64,000 nucleotides of DNA from Nocardioides sp. W7 (GCF_022919075.1 NZ_CP095078.1:1364001-1428000); one strand, 5' to 3'; shown: positions 26,757 through 36,263, numbered from the stretch's first letter. Translations and numbers: made by a program. The notes: a model not told the origin generated them from the sequence alone.

Positions 26757-27637
26757 GCCAGGCCCCGGGTGCGGACCGTGAACAGGCCCTGCGGGCGGAC
26801 CTGCAGGAAGACGACCACCAGGGCGAACGTGACGACCTGCGCCGTGCTGCCGCTGAACCGGTCGGTCAGGAAGGCGGTCGCGACACCGACCAGCCAGGCC
26901 GCGATCACGGTTCCCTTGAGCTGGCCGAGCCCGCCCGCGACGACGACGAGGAACGCCGGGATGATGTAGCTGGTCCCGAGGTTGGGATTGGTGCCCGACG
27001 CGAGCGCCAGGGCGACGCCCCCGATGCCGGCCAGCCCGGAGCCGACGAAGAAGGTGATCCGGTCGACGCGCCGCGTCGAGATCCCCAGCGTCTCGGCGAG
27101 ATCACGGTTCTGCACCGTCGCCCGGATCTGTCGGCCGAAGGAGCTGTAGCGCAGCAGCGCCGACAGGGCCGCCAGTGACGCGATCGCGAGGACGATCGTG
27201 AAGATGCGGGTGAAGGGCCAGTTGTAGCCGGCGACGGCGATGCTGCCGTCGAGCCAACCCGGCTCGCGGACCGGGTCGCCCTGGGCGCCGAAGAGGTCCT
27301 TGGCGAGCTGCTGGAGAACCATCGAGACGCCGACCGTGACCAGGAGCGTGTCGAGCGGTCGGGCGTACATCCAGCGGATGACCCCCGCCTCCAGCGCGAG
27401 GCCGAGCAGCCCGGTCACCACGAAGGCGACGGGGATCGCGACGAGCAGCGAGATGTCGGCACTGGTGACGACCTGCTGGGTGAGGTAGGTCGTGTAGGCA
27501 CCGGCCATCAGGAACTCGCCGTGGGCCATGTTGATGACGCCCATCTGGCCGAACGTGAGGGCGAGACCCAGGGCGGCGAGCAGCAGGATCGCGGCCGTCG
27601 AGGTGCCGGTGAGCAGGGGGGTGGTGAAGGAGTCCAT
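26753..27637 (-). CDS. urtB: Urea ABC transporter permease UrtB
   Basis: 294 residues from the ATG at 27637 (GGAAAGG upstream). LivH-like: about eight spans, G-L-A-L-T-F-G-Q-M-G-V-I-N-M-A-H-G-E near the N-terminus, and the conserved loop A-E-T-L-G-I-S-T-R-R-V-D. Forms the translocation path with UrtC. Confidence 0.96.
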   Translation of the reverse strand: MDSFTTPLLTGTSTAAILLLAALGLALTFGQMGVINMAHGEFLMAGAYTTYLTQQVVTSADISLLVAIPVAFVVTGLLGLALEAGVIRWMYARPLDTLLVTVGVSMVLQQLAKDLFGAQGDPVREPGWLDGSIAVAGYNWPFTRIFTIVLAIASLAALSALLRYSSFGRQIRATVQNRDLAETLGISTRRVDRITFFVGSGLAGIGGVALALASGTNPNLGTSYIIPAFLVVVAGGLGQLKGTVIAAWLVGVATAFLTDRFSGSTAQVVTFALVVVFLQVRPQGLFTVRTRGLA

Positions 27638-27722
27638 GCCGACCTTTCCAGTCGGTGGTCCCGCGCCCGGAGCAGGGCGCGGGACCACCGGTCGTCGTGC
27701 TGGCGTCTGGTTCAGGGCCGGG

Positions 27723-28973
27723 TCACTCGGCCTTCGGGTCCCACCAGTCGTAGCCCTCGAGGAACGGGTCGGGCTCGATCGGCTCCTCGGAGCTCCACAC
27801 CACGTCGAACTGGTTGTCGGAGTTGATCTGACCGATCAGGCCGGTCTTGGCGATGTGGTGGTTCTCGCCGTTGATGGTGACGGTGCCCTCGGGTGCGTCG
27901 AAGCTGACGCCGTCGGAGGCAGCGTTGACGTCGTCGACGTCGAAGGACTCGGCCTTCTCGACGATGTTCTTGTAGAGGTAGAGCGAGGTGTACGCCGCCT
28001 CCATCGGGTCGGAGGTCGGGCGGTCCGCGCCGTACTCGGCCTGGAACGCCTTGATGAACGCGGCGTTGTCGGGGGACTCCACGGACTGGAAGTAGTTCCA
28101 GGCCGCGAACTGCCCGGTGACGTCCTTGCCCATCGCGGGGGCCTCCTCCTCGGCGATGGACACCGAGATGATCGGGGAGCTGTCCGGGCCGAGGCCCTGC
28201 TCGTAGTAGGCCTTGATGAAGCCGACGTTGGACGAGCCGTTGATGGTGTTGAAGACGAAGTCGGGCTTGGCCTCGACGATCTTCGCCACCTGCGTCGACC
28301 AGTCGTCGCTGTCGAGCGGGACGTACTCCTCGCCGACGATCTCGATCCCGAGCTCGGCGGCGTACTGCTTGATGATCTTGTTGGCGGTCCGCGGGAAGAC
28401 GTAGTCGGACCCCGCGAGGAACAACGTCTTGACGCCCTTGCCGGCGAGGAAGTCCATCGCCGGGATGATCTGCTGGTTCGTGGTCGCGCCGGTGTAGTAG
28501 ATGTTCTCGGACGCCTCGAGGCCCTCGTACTGGACCGGGTAGAAGAGCAGGCCGTTGGCACCCTCGACGACCGGCAGCATCGCCTTGCGCGATGCGGAGG
28601 TCCAGCCGCCGAAGACCGAGGCGACGCAGTCGCTGGTGAGCAGCTTCTCGACCTTCTCCGCGAAGACCGCCGGGTCGCTGGCGCCGTCCTCCTCGACCGG
28701 CTCGATCTGCTTGCCCAGGATTCCGCCGGCGGCGTTGATCTCGGACGCGGCGAGGAGCAGCGAGTCGCGGACGGTCTGCTCGCTGATGGCCATGGCGCCC
28801 GACGTGGAGTTCAGGAAGCCGAGCTTGATGGTGTCGCCCGAGGTGTTGACACAGCTCTCGGTGGAGGCTGCGTCGGATCCGTCCTCAGACTTGCTGCCGC
28901 AGTTGCTCAGGACCAGGGACGCGGCCAGGGCCGCTGCGGTACTCGCCGCCAGGCGAGTGCGTGATGTGGACAC
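27723..28973 (-). CDS. urtA: Urea-binding lipoprotein UrtA
   Basis: 416 residues from the GTG at 28973 (GAGAGG upstream). The signal peptide ends L-V-L-S-N-C, making Cys25 the lipidation site; Asn before the Cys is unusual for a lipobox. The mature part matches the UrtA family, with G-S-D-Y-V-F-P-R, Y-V-P-L-D-S-D-D-W and N-G-S-S-N-V-G-F. Captures urea at the cell surface for UrtBCDE. First gene of the urea operon. Confidence 0.95.
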   Translation of the reverse strand: MSTSRTRLAASTAAALAASLVLSNCGSKSEDGSDAASTESCVNTSGDTIKLGFLNSTSGAMAISEQTVRDSLLLAASEINAAGGILGKQIEPVEEDGASDPAVFAEKVEKLLTSDCVASVFGGWTSASRKAMLPVVEGANGLLFYPVQYEGLEASENIYYTGATTNQQIIPAMDFLAGKGVKTLFLAGSDYVFPRTANKIIKQYAAELGIEIVGEEYVPLDSDDWSTQVAKIVEAKPDFVFNTINGSSNVGFIKAYYEQGLGPDSSPIISVSIAEEEAPAMGKDVTGQFAAWNYFQSVESPDNAAFIKAFQAEYGADRPTSDPMEAAYTSLYLYKNIVEKAESFDVDDVNAASDGVSFDAPEGTVTINGENHHIAKTGLIGQINSDNQFDVVWSSEEPIEPDPFLEGYDWWDPKAE

Positions 28974-29049
28974 GGATGGGACCTCTCGGGATGAAGACCG
29001 CCACGAGCACGTCGCTGTGCTCCCTATGGCCGAGGACGTTAGGAATCCG

Positions 29050-29094
29050 GGATTTCGAATTACTACCAAGTGGAATTAAATCCGTGTAACACGG
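29050..29094 (-). promoter_or_regulatory. Putative urea-operon promoter and operator
   Basis: On the minus strand TTACAC (29089-29084), 18 bp, then TAGTAA forms a plausible -35/-10 pair, about 85-110 bp before the urtA start. The -35 lies within the palindrome CCGTGT-A-ACACGG (29082-29094). GTTAC/GTAAC here matches one GlnR-type half site, but the second half is poor, so nitrogen control is only suggested. Confidence 0.4.
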
Positions 29095-29219
29095 TTCGGC
29101 GGCCGACCACGCTTGCCGTCTGGGCCCCGGGGTGACCTCGCCCGAATCCCCTGTTTGGGCTAGGCGCCCGGTCTCGTCGTGCTGCGAGACTCCGTGGACG
29201 CCGAATCCTTGGAGGGACG

Positions 29220-31520
29220 ATGGCGACGAGCGTGCTGGGCGTCGACCGCAACTACTCGAGCCTGTCCGTGCGGGACCTGCTCGAGGCCCGCGACCACTAC
29301 CACTGGCATCTGACCCACCTGGCCAACGTCGTGGGGACCGCGGTCGGGCTCTACTACATCCGCACCCAGGACCCCTGGCCCTCGCGAGAGGCGTCGTACC
29401 GGACGATCAGGCAGCAGCGGACGGAGTCCGAGGAGGTCAGGCCTCCGCGGACGTTCGCGAACAGCGAGATTCGCGAGTACTCGTGGCCGTGCGTGCTCGT
29501 CCTCGTCGACACCTGGCTCGACACGGGTGAGTTCGGCAGCGGGCCCGGTGCGAGTGCCGCACCGACCGACATGGTGCCGAAGACGCTCTTCCTCCCGGAC
29601 GGCCGGACCGTTCCCGTGTGCGTCGTCCTGGTCAGTCGCGAGCAGCCGACGGCCGAGCTGATGCCGCGGTGGTCCTGGCCACGGACCCGGGTGGGCGGCG
29701 GATGCCCGCTCATCAGTGCCGTGCAGGGCCGCGACAATGTCGCGAGCGTGGGGGCGCTCGTCACCGACGGGCACACGACGTACGCGCTGACGAGCCGCCA
29801 CGTGGCCGGACCCGAGGGCCACCCGGCGAGCACGATCCTCGGCGGACGTCGGGTCGAGATCGGCAGGTCCGCCTCGCGCCAGATCACGCGCCTGCCGTTC
29901 TCCGAGGCCTACCCCGAGTACGCCGGCCGCCGCTCCCACCTGACGGTCGACGTCGGCCTGGTCGCCGTGGAGGATCTCGACGACTGGACGTCCCAGGTGC
30001 TCGGGCTGCCGCACGTCGGCGAGCTGGCGGACCTCAGCGAGCGCAACATCGGGACCCGGCTCATCGACGCCCCTGTCACGGCGTACGGCGCCGCCTCCGG
30101 CCTGCTGAGGGGCCGGGTCGCGGCCTTGTTCTTCCGGCACCGCAGCCGTGGTGGGTACGACGACGTCACCGACTTCCTGATCGCTCCGGTCCCCGGCACC
30201 GCCGGATCCCAACCCGGTGACTCCGGCACGGTGTGGCACCTGGCCGAGACCGACGACACCGGTCTCGAGACGCTTCGACCGCTCGCCGTGCAGTGGGGAG
30301 GCCAGCGGTTCGGCTCGTCCGCGGTGGGTGCGGAGGGATTCAACTTCGCCCTCGCCGCCAGCATGACCACGGTCCTGCGCCTGCTCGACGTCGAGCTGGT
30401 CGTCGAGCACAACACCAGCGCCCAGCCCTTCTGGGGGAAGACCGGTCACTACTCGATCGCCGCGCTGGCGTGCACGACCCTCGCCCCTGGTCAGCTCGCG
30501 ACCCTGATGACCGCGAACACGGACCGGATCAGCTTCGACGTCGACCAGCTGGACCCCCGGCACGTCAACGACGCGACCGTGGCCGCGAAGAAGGCAGGCG
30601 AGTTCATCCCGCTCGCGGACGTCCCCGACCTGGTCTGGAAGACCACGCCCGACCAGGTCCAGGGGGGACGGGATGTCCGAGCGCGCGTCGGACCCGAGCA
30701 TCCGGCGCACCACGCGGACGGCGACGTCGCCGACGCGGACGGAGCGACCTTGCGCGGACTCACGCTCGCGGACCCCGCCAACCTGTCCGTCGAGGTGTGG
30801 CAGGACTTCTACACCCGCACGGGCCACGCTCAGTCCCGGGAGCGTGGCCTGCTCCCGTTCCGGGTGTGGCAGTTCTTCGACGAGATGACCGAGGCCGCGG
30901 CACGAGGAGACACGGCGAGGTTCGTCTGTGCCGCAGGCCTGCTCTCCCACTACGTCGGAGACGCCTGCCAGTCCCTGCACGGATCGCAGCACGCCGACGG
31001 GATCCGTGGAGACGAGCTGATCGGCCAGGGTGTCCACTCCGCCTACGAGAGCGCCATGGTCGACCATCACGCCGTCGAACTGCTCGCGGGGATGCACGAG
31101 GCGATCGATGGACAGGCTGTCGTCACGCCCCAGCTGGTCGGAACGGGTCACCAGGCCGCCTCGGCCGTCGTCGGACTGATGGAGCGAAGCGCCCGACGGG
31201 TGGACCCGCTCGCCTTGGCAACGGCCTACGCGGTGACTCAGCAGGGCCGGACCGCGAAGCACCCCACCAAGAACAAGACCGTCACCACTGCCCTGTGGCA
31301 GCAGTTCGGTGAGGGCACGACACTCAACATGGCGGACGGAGTCGTCACTCTGGCCATGCTGTGGGAGTCGGCCTGGGAGGCGGGTTCCAGCGGGGACCCC
31401 CTTCCCGCCCACCTGCTCGGCCCGGCCGACCGTGACGAGCTCAGGGCTCTGTATGAGGATCCGAAGTTCGTCGAGTCACTCGACCTGGACCAGGTCGGCG
31501 CGGTCCTGTCGCCACCCTGA
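29220..31520 (+). CDS. Trypsin-like protease fused to zinc phospholipase C/P1-nuclease-fold domain
   Basis: 766 residues; GGAGGGACG precedes the ATG; no signal peptide. N-terminal helical part (1-150). Trypsin-like domain (about 160-395): His194 in L-T-S-R-H-V-A-G, Asp244 in L-T-V-D-V-G, Ser335 in G-D-S-G-T. C-terminal domain (about 400-760): W405-G-K-T-G-H410 and H577-Y-V-G-D581-x5-H587, matching the zinc sites of S1/P1 nuclease and phospholipase C, plus H606-x3-E610 as in phospholipase C. This suggests an intracellular hydrolase that might be proteolytically controlled. The natural role is unknown. Stands alone; convergent with the LuxR regulator. Confidence 0.8.
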   Translation: MATSVLGVDRNYSSLSVRDLLEARDHYHWHLTHLANVVGTAVGLYYIRTQDPWPSREASYRTIRQQRTESEEVRPPRTFANSEIREYSWPCVLVLVDTWLDTGEFGSGPGASAAPTDMVPKTLFLPDGRTVPVCVVLVSREQPTAELMPRWSWPRTRVGGGCPLISAVQGRDNVASVGALVTDGHTTYALTSRHVAGPEGHPASTILGGRRVEIGRSASRQITRLPFSEAYPEYAGRRSHLTVDVGLVAVEDLDDWTSQVLGLPHVGELADLSERNIGTRLIDAPVTAYGAASGLLRGRVAALFFRHRSRGGYDDVTDFLIAPVPGTAGSQPGDSGTVWHLAETDDTGLETLRPLAVQWGGQRFGSSAVGAEGFNFALAASMTTVLRLLDVELVVEHNTSAQPFWGKTGHYSIAALACTTLAPGQLATLMTANTDRISFDVDQLDPRHVNDATVAAKKAGEFIPLADVPDLVWKTTPDQVQGGRDVRARVGPEHPAHHADGDVADADGATLRGLTLADPANLSVEVWQDFYTRTGHAQSRERGLLPFRVWQFFDEMTEAAARGDTARFVCAAGLLSHYVGDACQSLHGSQHADGIRGDELIGQGVHSAYESAMVDHHAVELLAGMHEAIDGQAVVTPQLVGTGHQAASAVVGLMERSARRVDPLALATAYAVTQQGRTAKHPTKNKTVTTALWQQFGEGTTLNMADGVVTLAMLWESAWEAGSSGDPLPAHLLGPADRDELRALYEDPKFVESLDLDQVGAVLSPP

Positions 31521-31595
31521 GCAGCCGACGTGCCCTCGCTCCCGCTGTAGGGCCGTCAGCGTCCAGGTCGACCCGCACCCGGGATCCAGGGCCCG

Positions 31596-34118
31596 TCAGC
31601 CGAGCAGGCCGAGCTGGTAGCCGCGGCGTACGGCGTCGTGCCGGTCGCGGACGCCGAGCTTGCGGTACAGCGAGGAGGCCTGGGTCTTCACGGTGTTGCG
31701 GGAGACGAACAGCTCCCGGGCGGCCTGGTCGAGGGAGAGCCCCCGGGCGAGGGCGCTGAGCACCGTGGTCTCCCGGGGGGTGAGGTCGGGGAGGTCGTGC
31801 ACCTCCGTCTGCGGGGGGCGGACGCGGGCCTCGTCCAGCATCGCCAGGATCTCCGCGAGTCCTGGCACGGCGGCGCGGTGTGCGTCCAGGAGTCGGCGCG
31901 GCACCCGGGAGAACGGCAGCGCGAGTCGCTCGCGCTGGGCGATCCGGACGGCATCCGTCAGCAGCTCCCGGGCGGCGACGTGGTCGGGCTCGTCCTGGCA
32001 CCACGCGGCCAGCACCAGGGCCTCGATCCGGGCCGAGACGAAGGGGTGGCCGGTCGAGAGCGCCGGCTGCAGGAGGAGCTGCGCGTCCTCGGCCCGTCCC
32101 GTGGAGAGCGCCAGCCGGGCGCGCGTGACGGCGGCGAACGCCGACCCGGGGTCCAGCTCGGCCAGGACCTGGGTCGCGGGCCCGGTGCGGCCCAGCGAGA
32201 GCCAGATCTCGGCCTCGGCGGCGCCGAGCAGTCCGGCGATCCAGTCCCGGCCCGGCTGGGCCCGCTCGCGCGCGCCGGCGAGCCGGGCGCTCACCCGCGA
32301 GCGTCCGCCCCAGGCCAGGGCGTGCTGGGACTCGACCCACAGCGTGAACGGCCACAGCTCGTGGTCGACGGGGACCTCCTGGCGCAGCGCCCGCAGCTCG
32401 GTGTCGTCGGGGTCGAGGGCCTGGACCCGGTCGGCGGCCTGGGCGATCCGGGCGGCGGCGTCGACGGCGGGGGCCGGGCCGGTGTCGGGTGGGCGGACGG
32501 CGCGCCACTGGTCCTGCCAGTGCGAGGCGGCCTCACGGTCGCCCTGGAGTACGGCGCCGAGGGCCAGCCGTCCCGCGGCGTCGGCAGCGACGGCATCGCG
32601 GCCGTCGGTGCCGTCGACGGCGGTGCGCAGGTCCGTGGTCGCGGCGGTCGTCTCCCCGGTCAGCAGCCAGACCGTGCCGGTCTGCCAGGCGGCGCGGCGC
32701 AGGACGGGGGCGGCCGGTCCCGGCCCGGAGGTGCGCAGCGCCGCAGCCAGGGGCTCGGCTCGCCGGGCGAGTCGCGCCGCCGCGGCCAGGTCGCCGCGGC
32801 CGATCTCGCGGCGGACGAGGAGGGCCAGGAGATCCAGGGCCTGGGCGACGCTCTCGGGGGCGCGGGCGGCGTGGTCCTCGTCGGACGTCGACAGCAGGTC
32901 CGCCGTCCACGCCCGGAGGGCGGGGGACTCGGGATCGGTCTCGTCGGGAGCGATGAGCTGGCGGCCGATCTCGACCCGGGGCCGGTCGCGTATCTCGCTC
33001 GGAGGGATCCGCCGCAGGTCCCGGCGCAGCCCGGCCGGGTCCTCGACGAGGAGCTCCCACCAGTGCTCGTCGACGATGTCGACCGCCAGCGGCCACGCCC
33101 GACCCGCCACGGCCTGCCGGAGGGCACGCCCGGGCTCGGCCGCAGCCAGCCAGTGCCGCGCGACCGACGCGTGCAGGACCGCGGGCGGGCCGAGCTCGGC
33201 GTCGTCGTAGCAGCCGCGGAAGTAGTCCCGCATCACGGGCGGGAGCCGGACCAGCGGCTCTCCGGAGCTGATCAGCGGATCGAGGATCCCGATGATCTCC
33301 AGGGGGATCCGGGCGTCGTCGTCCAGGGGACCGGTGGCGGCGAGGACGGCGCCGTACGTCGGCTCCTCGACCAGCGCGGCCCGCCGGAGGGCGGACCAGG
33401 CCGCCGACGGCAGCGTGGGCACCAGGTTGACGGTCAGGAACCAGGCGACGTGCCGCGGGGACCACCGGGTCACGGTGCGGCCGTCGCTGTCGGGGAGGGA
33501 CTCGAGACCGGTCCGGAGGAGCGCCGCCGACCCCCCGGTCGCAGCGCGGACGTCCTCGGCCTCGGCCTCGTCCAGGACCAGGTCGTGGAGGAGCGCCAGC
33601 TGCTGGACCTCCGCGGTCGTGAACAGGAAGTCGGCCGCGCCGACGATCCGTGTCTCGGCCTCCAGGAGAGCCTTGGCCACCGGGTCGAGGCGGCGACGCA
33701 GGCACGCGACGAGGTGGACGTCGTGGCAGTCGCGGACCACCTCGACGAGCCCGTCCCCGATGGCCTCGAGGATCGGCTCGGCGTTGTTCATGACGAGCGC
33801 GAGTCGCCGGTCGAGTCCCTGGAGGCGCCGGCGCATCAGGCGCAGCGTGGTCGACGGGTCGGGGCTCGGGTCGACCCCGGCGTGCCGGGCCAGAGCGGCC
33901 ACGACGTCGGCCGGCTCGTCCACCTCCCCGTCCACCCAGATGACGTCATCGCCCTCGGTGACGGCGTGCGTCGCCCACCGGGTCGCCAGGACCGCCTTGC
34001 CGGCGCCGGACGGCGCGAGCAGCACGGTGATCGGCGACCAGCGGTCGAGCAGCGCCATCAGCTGCGGGCGCACCAGGAAGTCGGGGTTGACGCGCGGCAG
34101 TGGGAAGCGGGGACTCAT
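31596..34118 (-). CDS. LuxR/MalT-like large regulator with degenerate P-loop
   Basis: 840 residues: N-terminal STAND-type ATPase region, a long helical repeat region (about 300-760), and a C-terminal LuxR DNA-binding domain (L-T-P-R-E-T-T-V-L-S-A-L-A-R-G-L-S, then N-T-V-K-T-Q-A-S-S-L-Y-R-K-L-G). The Walker A is A-P-S-G-A-G-K41-A42, lacking the usual Ser/Thr after Lys, and the Walker B position reads L-V-M-N-N-A-E with Asn in place of Asp. Nucleotide hydrolysis is therefore probably lost. Target unknown. Confidence 0.92.
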   Translation of the reverse strand: MSPRFPLPRVNPDFLVRPQLMALLDRWSPITVLLAPSGAGKAVLATRWATHAVTEGDDVIWVDGEVDEPADVVAALARHAGVDPSPDPSTTLRLMRRRLQGLDRRLALVMNNAEPILEAIGDGLVEVVRDCHDVHLVACLRRRLDPVAKALLEAETRIVGAADFLFTTAEVQQLALLHDLVLDEAEAEDVRAATGGSAALLRTGLESLPDSDGRTVTRWSPRHVAWFLTVNLVPTLPSAAWSALRRAALVEEPTYGAVLAATGPLDDDARIPLEIIGILDPLISSGEPLVRLPPVMRDYFRGCYDDAELGPPAVLHASVARHWLAAAEPGRALRQAVAGRAWPLAVDIVDEHWWELLVEDPAGLRRDLRRIPPSEIRDRPRVEIGRQLIAPDETDPESPALRAWTADLLSTSDEDHAARAPESVAQALDLLALLVRREIGRGDLAAAARLARRAEPLAAALRTSGPGPAAPVLRRAAWQTGTVWLLTGETTAATTDLRTAVDGTDGRDAVAADAAGRLALGAVLQGDREAASHWQDQWRAVRPPDTGPAPAVDAAARIAQAADRVQALDPDDTELRALRQEVPVDHELWPFTLWVESQHALAWGGRSRVSARLAGARERAQPGRDWIAGLLGAAEAEIWLSLGRTGPATQVLAELDPGSAFAAVTRARLALSTGRAEDAQLLLQPALSTGHPFVSARIEALVLAAWCQDEPDHVAARELLTDAVRIAQRERLALPFSRVPRRLLDAHRAAVPGLAEILAMLDEARVRPPQTEVHDLPDLTPRETTVLSALARGLSLDQAARELFVSRNTVKTQASSLYRKLGVRDRHDAVRRGYQLGLLG

Positions 34119-34311
34119 CGGGAGCCATCATCACCGGCCGGTCAAGACGTCGTCCTGCCCGGTGGGCCGGGCTCGGGCGCGCTACGGCGCACCCTCCGCG
34201 TGGGTCTCGAGTGGTCGCTCATCGCCGCGGATGGTCTGGACCACGCGGTGCACGGCGTCATGCCCACCCGGCTCGACCGTCTCCCCGGCAACAGCCGACG
34301 ACGAGAGGTGA

Positions 34312-34602
34312 GTGGCCGTGGCACGCATCGAACAGCAGATCGCACGGATGAGTGAGGGGCGGGTGCGGTTCGACCCGCACCGGAGAAGACTGGCGGTCGT
34401 CGCCGAGGACGGGGCGGTGCAGGCCCAGGCGACGGTGCGCGAGGTCCAGCTGCGCAACCGGCTGCAGCGCCTGCTGCTCAACGCTCCGAACGCCGGGGCC
34501 GGCGAGCCCGAGGAGATCTCCATCCGGCTGCTGCTGACGCAGGTGGAGGGCGTCACGTCGGCTCCCGCGCCCAGCGAGGCGCTCCAGCGACTCGTGAGCT
34601 GA
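34312..34602 (+). CDS. Small hypothetical protein
   Basis: 96 residues from GTG 34312 (GAGAGG upstream). Soluble and charged; begins R-I-E-Q-Q-I-A-R-M and contains the helix R-E-V-Q-L-R-N-R-L-Q-R-L-L. No family recognised. It is divergent from the LuxR-type regulator (193-bp gap) and converges on the sigma-fusion gene 5 bp away, so it is a monocistronic unit. Confidence 0.6.
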   Translation: MAVARIEQQIARMSEGRVRFDPHRRRLAVVAEDGAVQAQATVREVQLRNRLQRLLLNAPNAGAGEPEEISIRLLLTQVEGVTSAPAPSEALQRLVS

Positions 34603-34607
34603 ACCGC

Positions 34608-36263
34608 TCAGCCGGTGAAGTGCAGCTCGTCGTTGCCGGGCTCCGGATCCAGGTTGTCCGCGGCGGACACCCGGGCGGTCGCATCGAGTGCGCCCTGCGC
34701 GCCGGTGACCACGAGGTCGATGGCGAAGCTCCCGCCGGTCGGCTCCAGGAGGCAGGAGAGCGTGCTCAGGTCGCCGTCCGTCGCCGACGTCGTACAGGTG
34801 CCGGGGACGTACGCCGCCTCGCTGTGCACGGTGTAGCTCTCCAGACCGCGGACCACGACGGTCAGGATCGTCGGGTCGGCGCCGCCGGCCACCTGCATCC
34901 CCACATGATGGTGCGGGCCGTACCAGACGACCGACCCGCCCGTGAGCCCCAGGTCGAGGTGGGTGAGGACGGGGTCCGGGGTCGGGGACGTCGTGACGGT
35001 CGGGCTGGGCTCGGTCGGAGTCGTGCTCGGTGTCGGGGCAGCGGTCGGGGCCGTCGAGGGCGTTCCCGTCGGCGTGTCCTTGCCGCCCCCCGGGGCGGCG
35101 CCCGTCGGCGTCTCGGAGGGCTCCGGTGTCGGTGCGGTCGAACCGCTCGGGGCGCTGCTCGGTGTCGCCGACGGCGAGGCGGGTGTCAGGCCGGGTCGGG
35201 CGGAGGCCCGGGGGCGTTCGTCGAGCGTGGGTGCCGGGTCCTCGTGGGAGTCGATCCCGGCTGTGCCGGACGGCTCGTCGGGGACCGTCGACGCCCCCGC
35301 GCTGGTCGACCCGGCCCCAGTGCCCGCCTCGGACGGGCCGAGGGCGGACACGAGGGCGAAGGAGGCAGTCGTGACCACCACCGTCGCGGCGACGGCGACA
35401 CCGGTCGCGGTGGCACCGCGGTGGACGCGTGCCCAGTGCCGGAGCGGGCTGCCGCCGGCCAGACCGACGGCCCCGCCGGTCCCGCCGGTCAGGACCGCAT
35501 AGCTGGCCGCCGTGACTCCGAGCAGGGCCGGGGCGAGCACCGCACCGAGATTCGCGTTGATCGCGGAGAGCTCGAGGTAGCCGGCGGTGCATGCGGGGCA
35601 GTCGCCGAGGTGCCGCTGCACCTCCTCGCGACGGCGGGTGCGGAGGTGCCCGCGGACGTAGGGAGCCAGGAGCTCACGGTAGGGACGGCAGTGCTCGTCG
35701 GCCGCCCCGAGGTGCGCGTCGAGGTAGGCCCGGCGCAGACCGTCGCGGGCGCGAAACCCGAGGGCGGCGACCGCGTTGGGCTTCAGCCCGAGGCGCCGGC
35801 CGATCGTGACGTGGTCCTCGTCCTCCACGGTGCTGTGCCACAGCACCGCCTGCCACCGCTCGGGCAGCGTGGCGAAGGCGGCGGCGAGCAGTGCCGACTC
35901 GTGACGGTGGTCGGTGACGTCGGCGTCGGTCGGCCGGTCGAGGCTGCTCTCGTGGTCGTCCACCCACACATGGCGGCTGTCGCGGCGGACGTGGCTGACG
36001 TAGGTGTTGCGCACGGCGGTCAGCAGGTAGGGGCGGAACGCCACGGAGGGTCCGCCGCCGGACCGGATCGACTCCAGGACCTTGACGAAGGCCTCGGCCA
36101 CCACGTCCTCGGCGGTGACCGGGTCGGTGAGGCTCCGTGCGAATCGCAGCGCCGGCTCCCGGTGCCGGCGATAGAGCTCCTCGATCGCCTCCTCGTCCCC
36201 GGTCCTGGCGTCGCCGATCAGGTCGACATCGCTGACGCTCTCGCGCTCGATGGAGGACGTCAC
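34608..36263 (-). CDS. ECF sigma factor fused to zinc finger, membrane and stalk region
   Basis: 551 residues from GTG 36263. Sigma regions 2 and 4 (about 13-180: F-A-R-S-L-T-D-P-V-T-A-E-D-V-V-A-E-A-F and I-G-R-R-L-G-L-K-P-N-A-V-A), an anti-sigma-like zinc finger (C192, H218-x3-C222-x2-C225), two hydrophobic segments (about 240-262 and 285-308), a long Pro/Thr/Ser stalk (about 310-440), and an extracellular beta domain of about 110 residues. A sigma factor and its membrane anti-sigma/sensor are joined in one chain, implying that release needs proteolysis or conformational change. The upstream in-frame region is outside the likely start. Confidence 0.88.
   Translation of the reverse strand: MTSSIERESVSDVDLIGDARTGDEEAIEELYRRHREPALRFARSLTDPVTAEDVVAEAFVKVLESIRSGGGPSVAFRPYLLTAVRNTYVSHVRRDSRHVWVDDHESSLDRPTDADVTDHRHESALLAAAFATLPERWQAVLWHSTVEDEDHVTIGRRLGLKPNAVAALGFRARDGLRRAYLDAHLGAADEHCRPYRELLAPYVRGHLRTRRREEVQRHLGDCPACTAGYLELSAINANLGAVLAPALLGVTAASYAVLTGGTGGAVGLAGGSPLRHWARVHRGATATGVAVAATVVVTTASFALVSALGPSEAGTGAGSTSAGASTVPDEPSGTAGIDSHEDPAPTLDERPRASARPGLTPASPSATPSSAPSGSTAPTPEPSETPTGAAPGGGKDTPTGTPSTAPTAAPTPSTTPTEPSPTVTTSPTPDPVLTHLDLGLTGGSVVWYGPHHHVGMQVAGGADPTILTVVVRGLESYTVHSEAAYVPGTCTTSATDGDLSTLSCLLEPTGGSFAIDLVVTGAQGALDATARVSAADNLDPEPGNDELHFTG

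Noticed and set aside
29082-29094. GlnR box controlling the urea operon
   Set aside because: One GTnAC half fits, but the second half-site at the required spacing does not; kept only as a generic palindrome.
31638-34355. 905-codon plus-strand open frame opposite the LuxR/MalT-like gene
   Set aside because: Antisense shadow; composition (Gly/Arg/Asp-rich) and lack of motifs against a well-supported regulator on the other strand.
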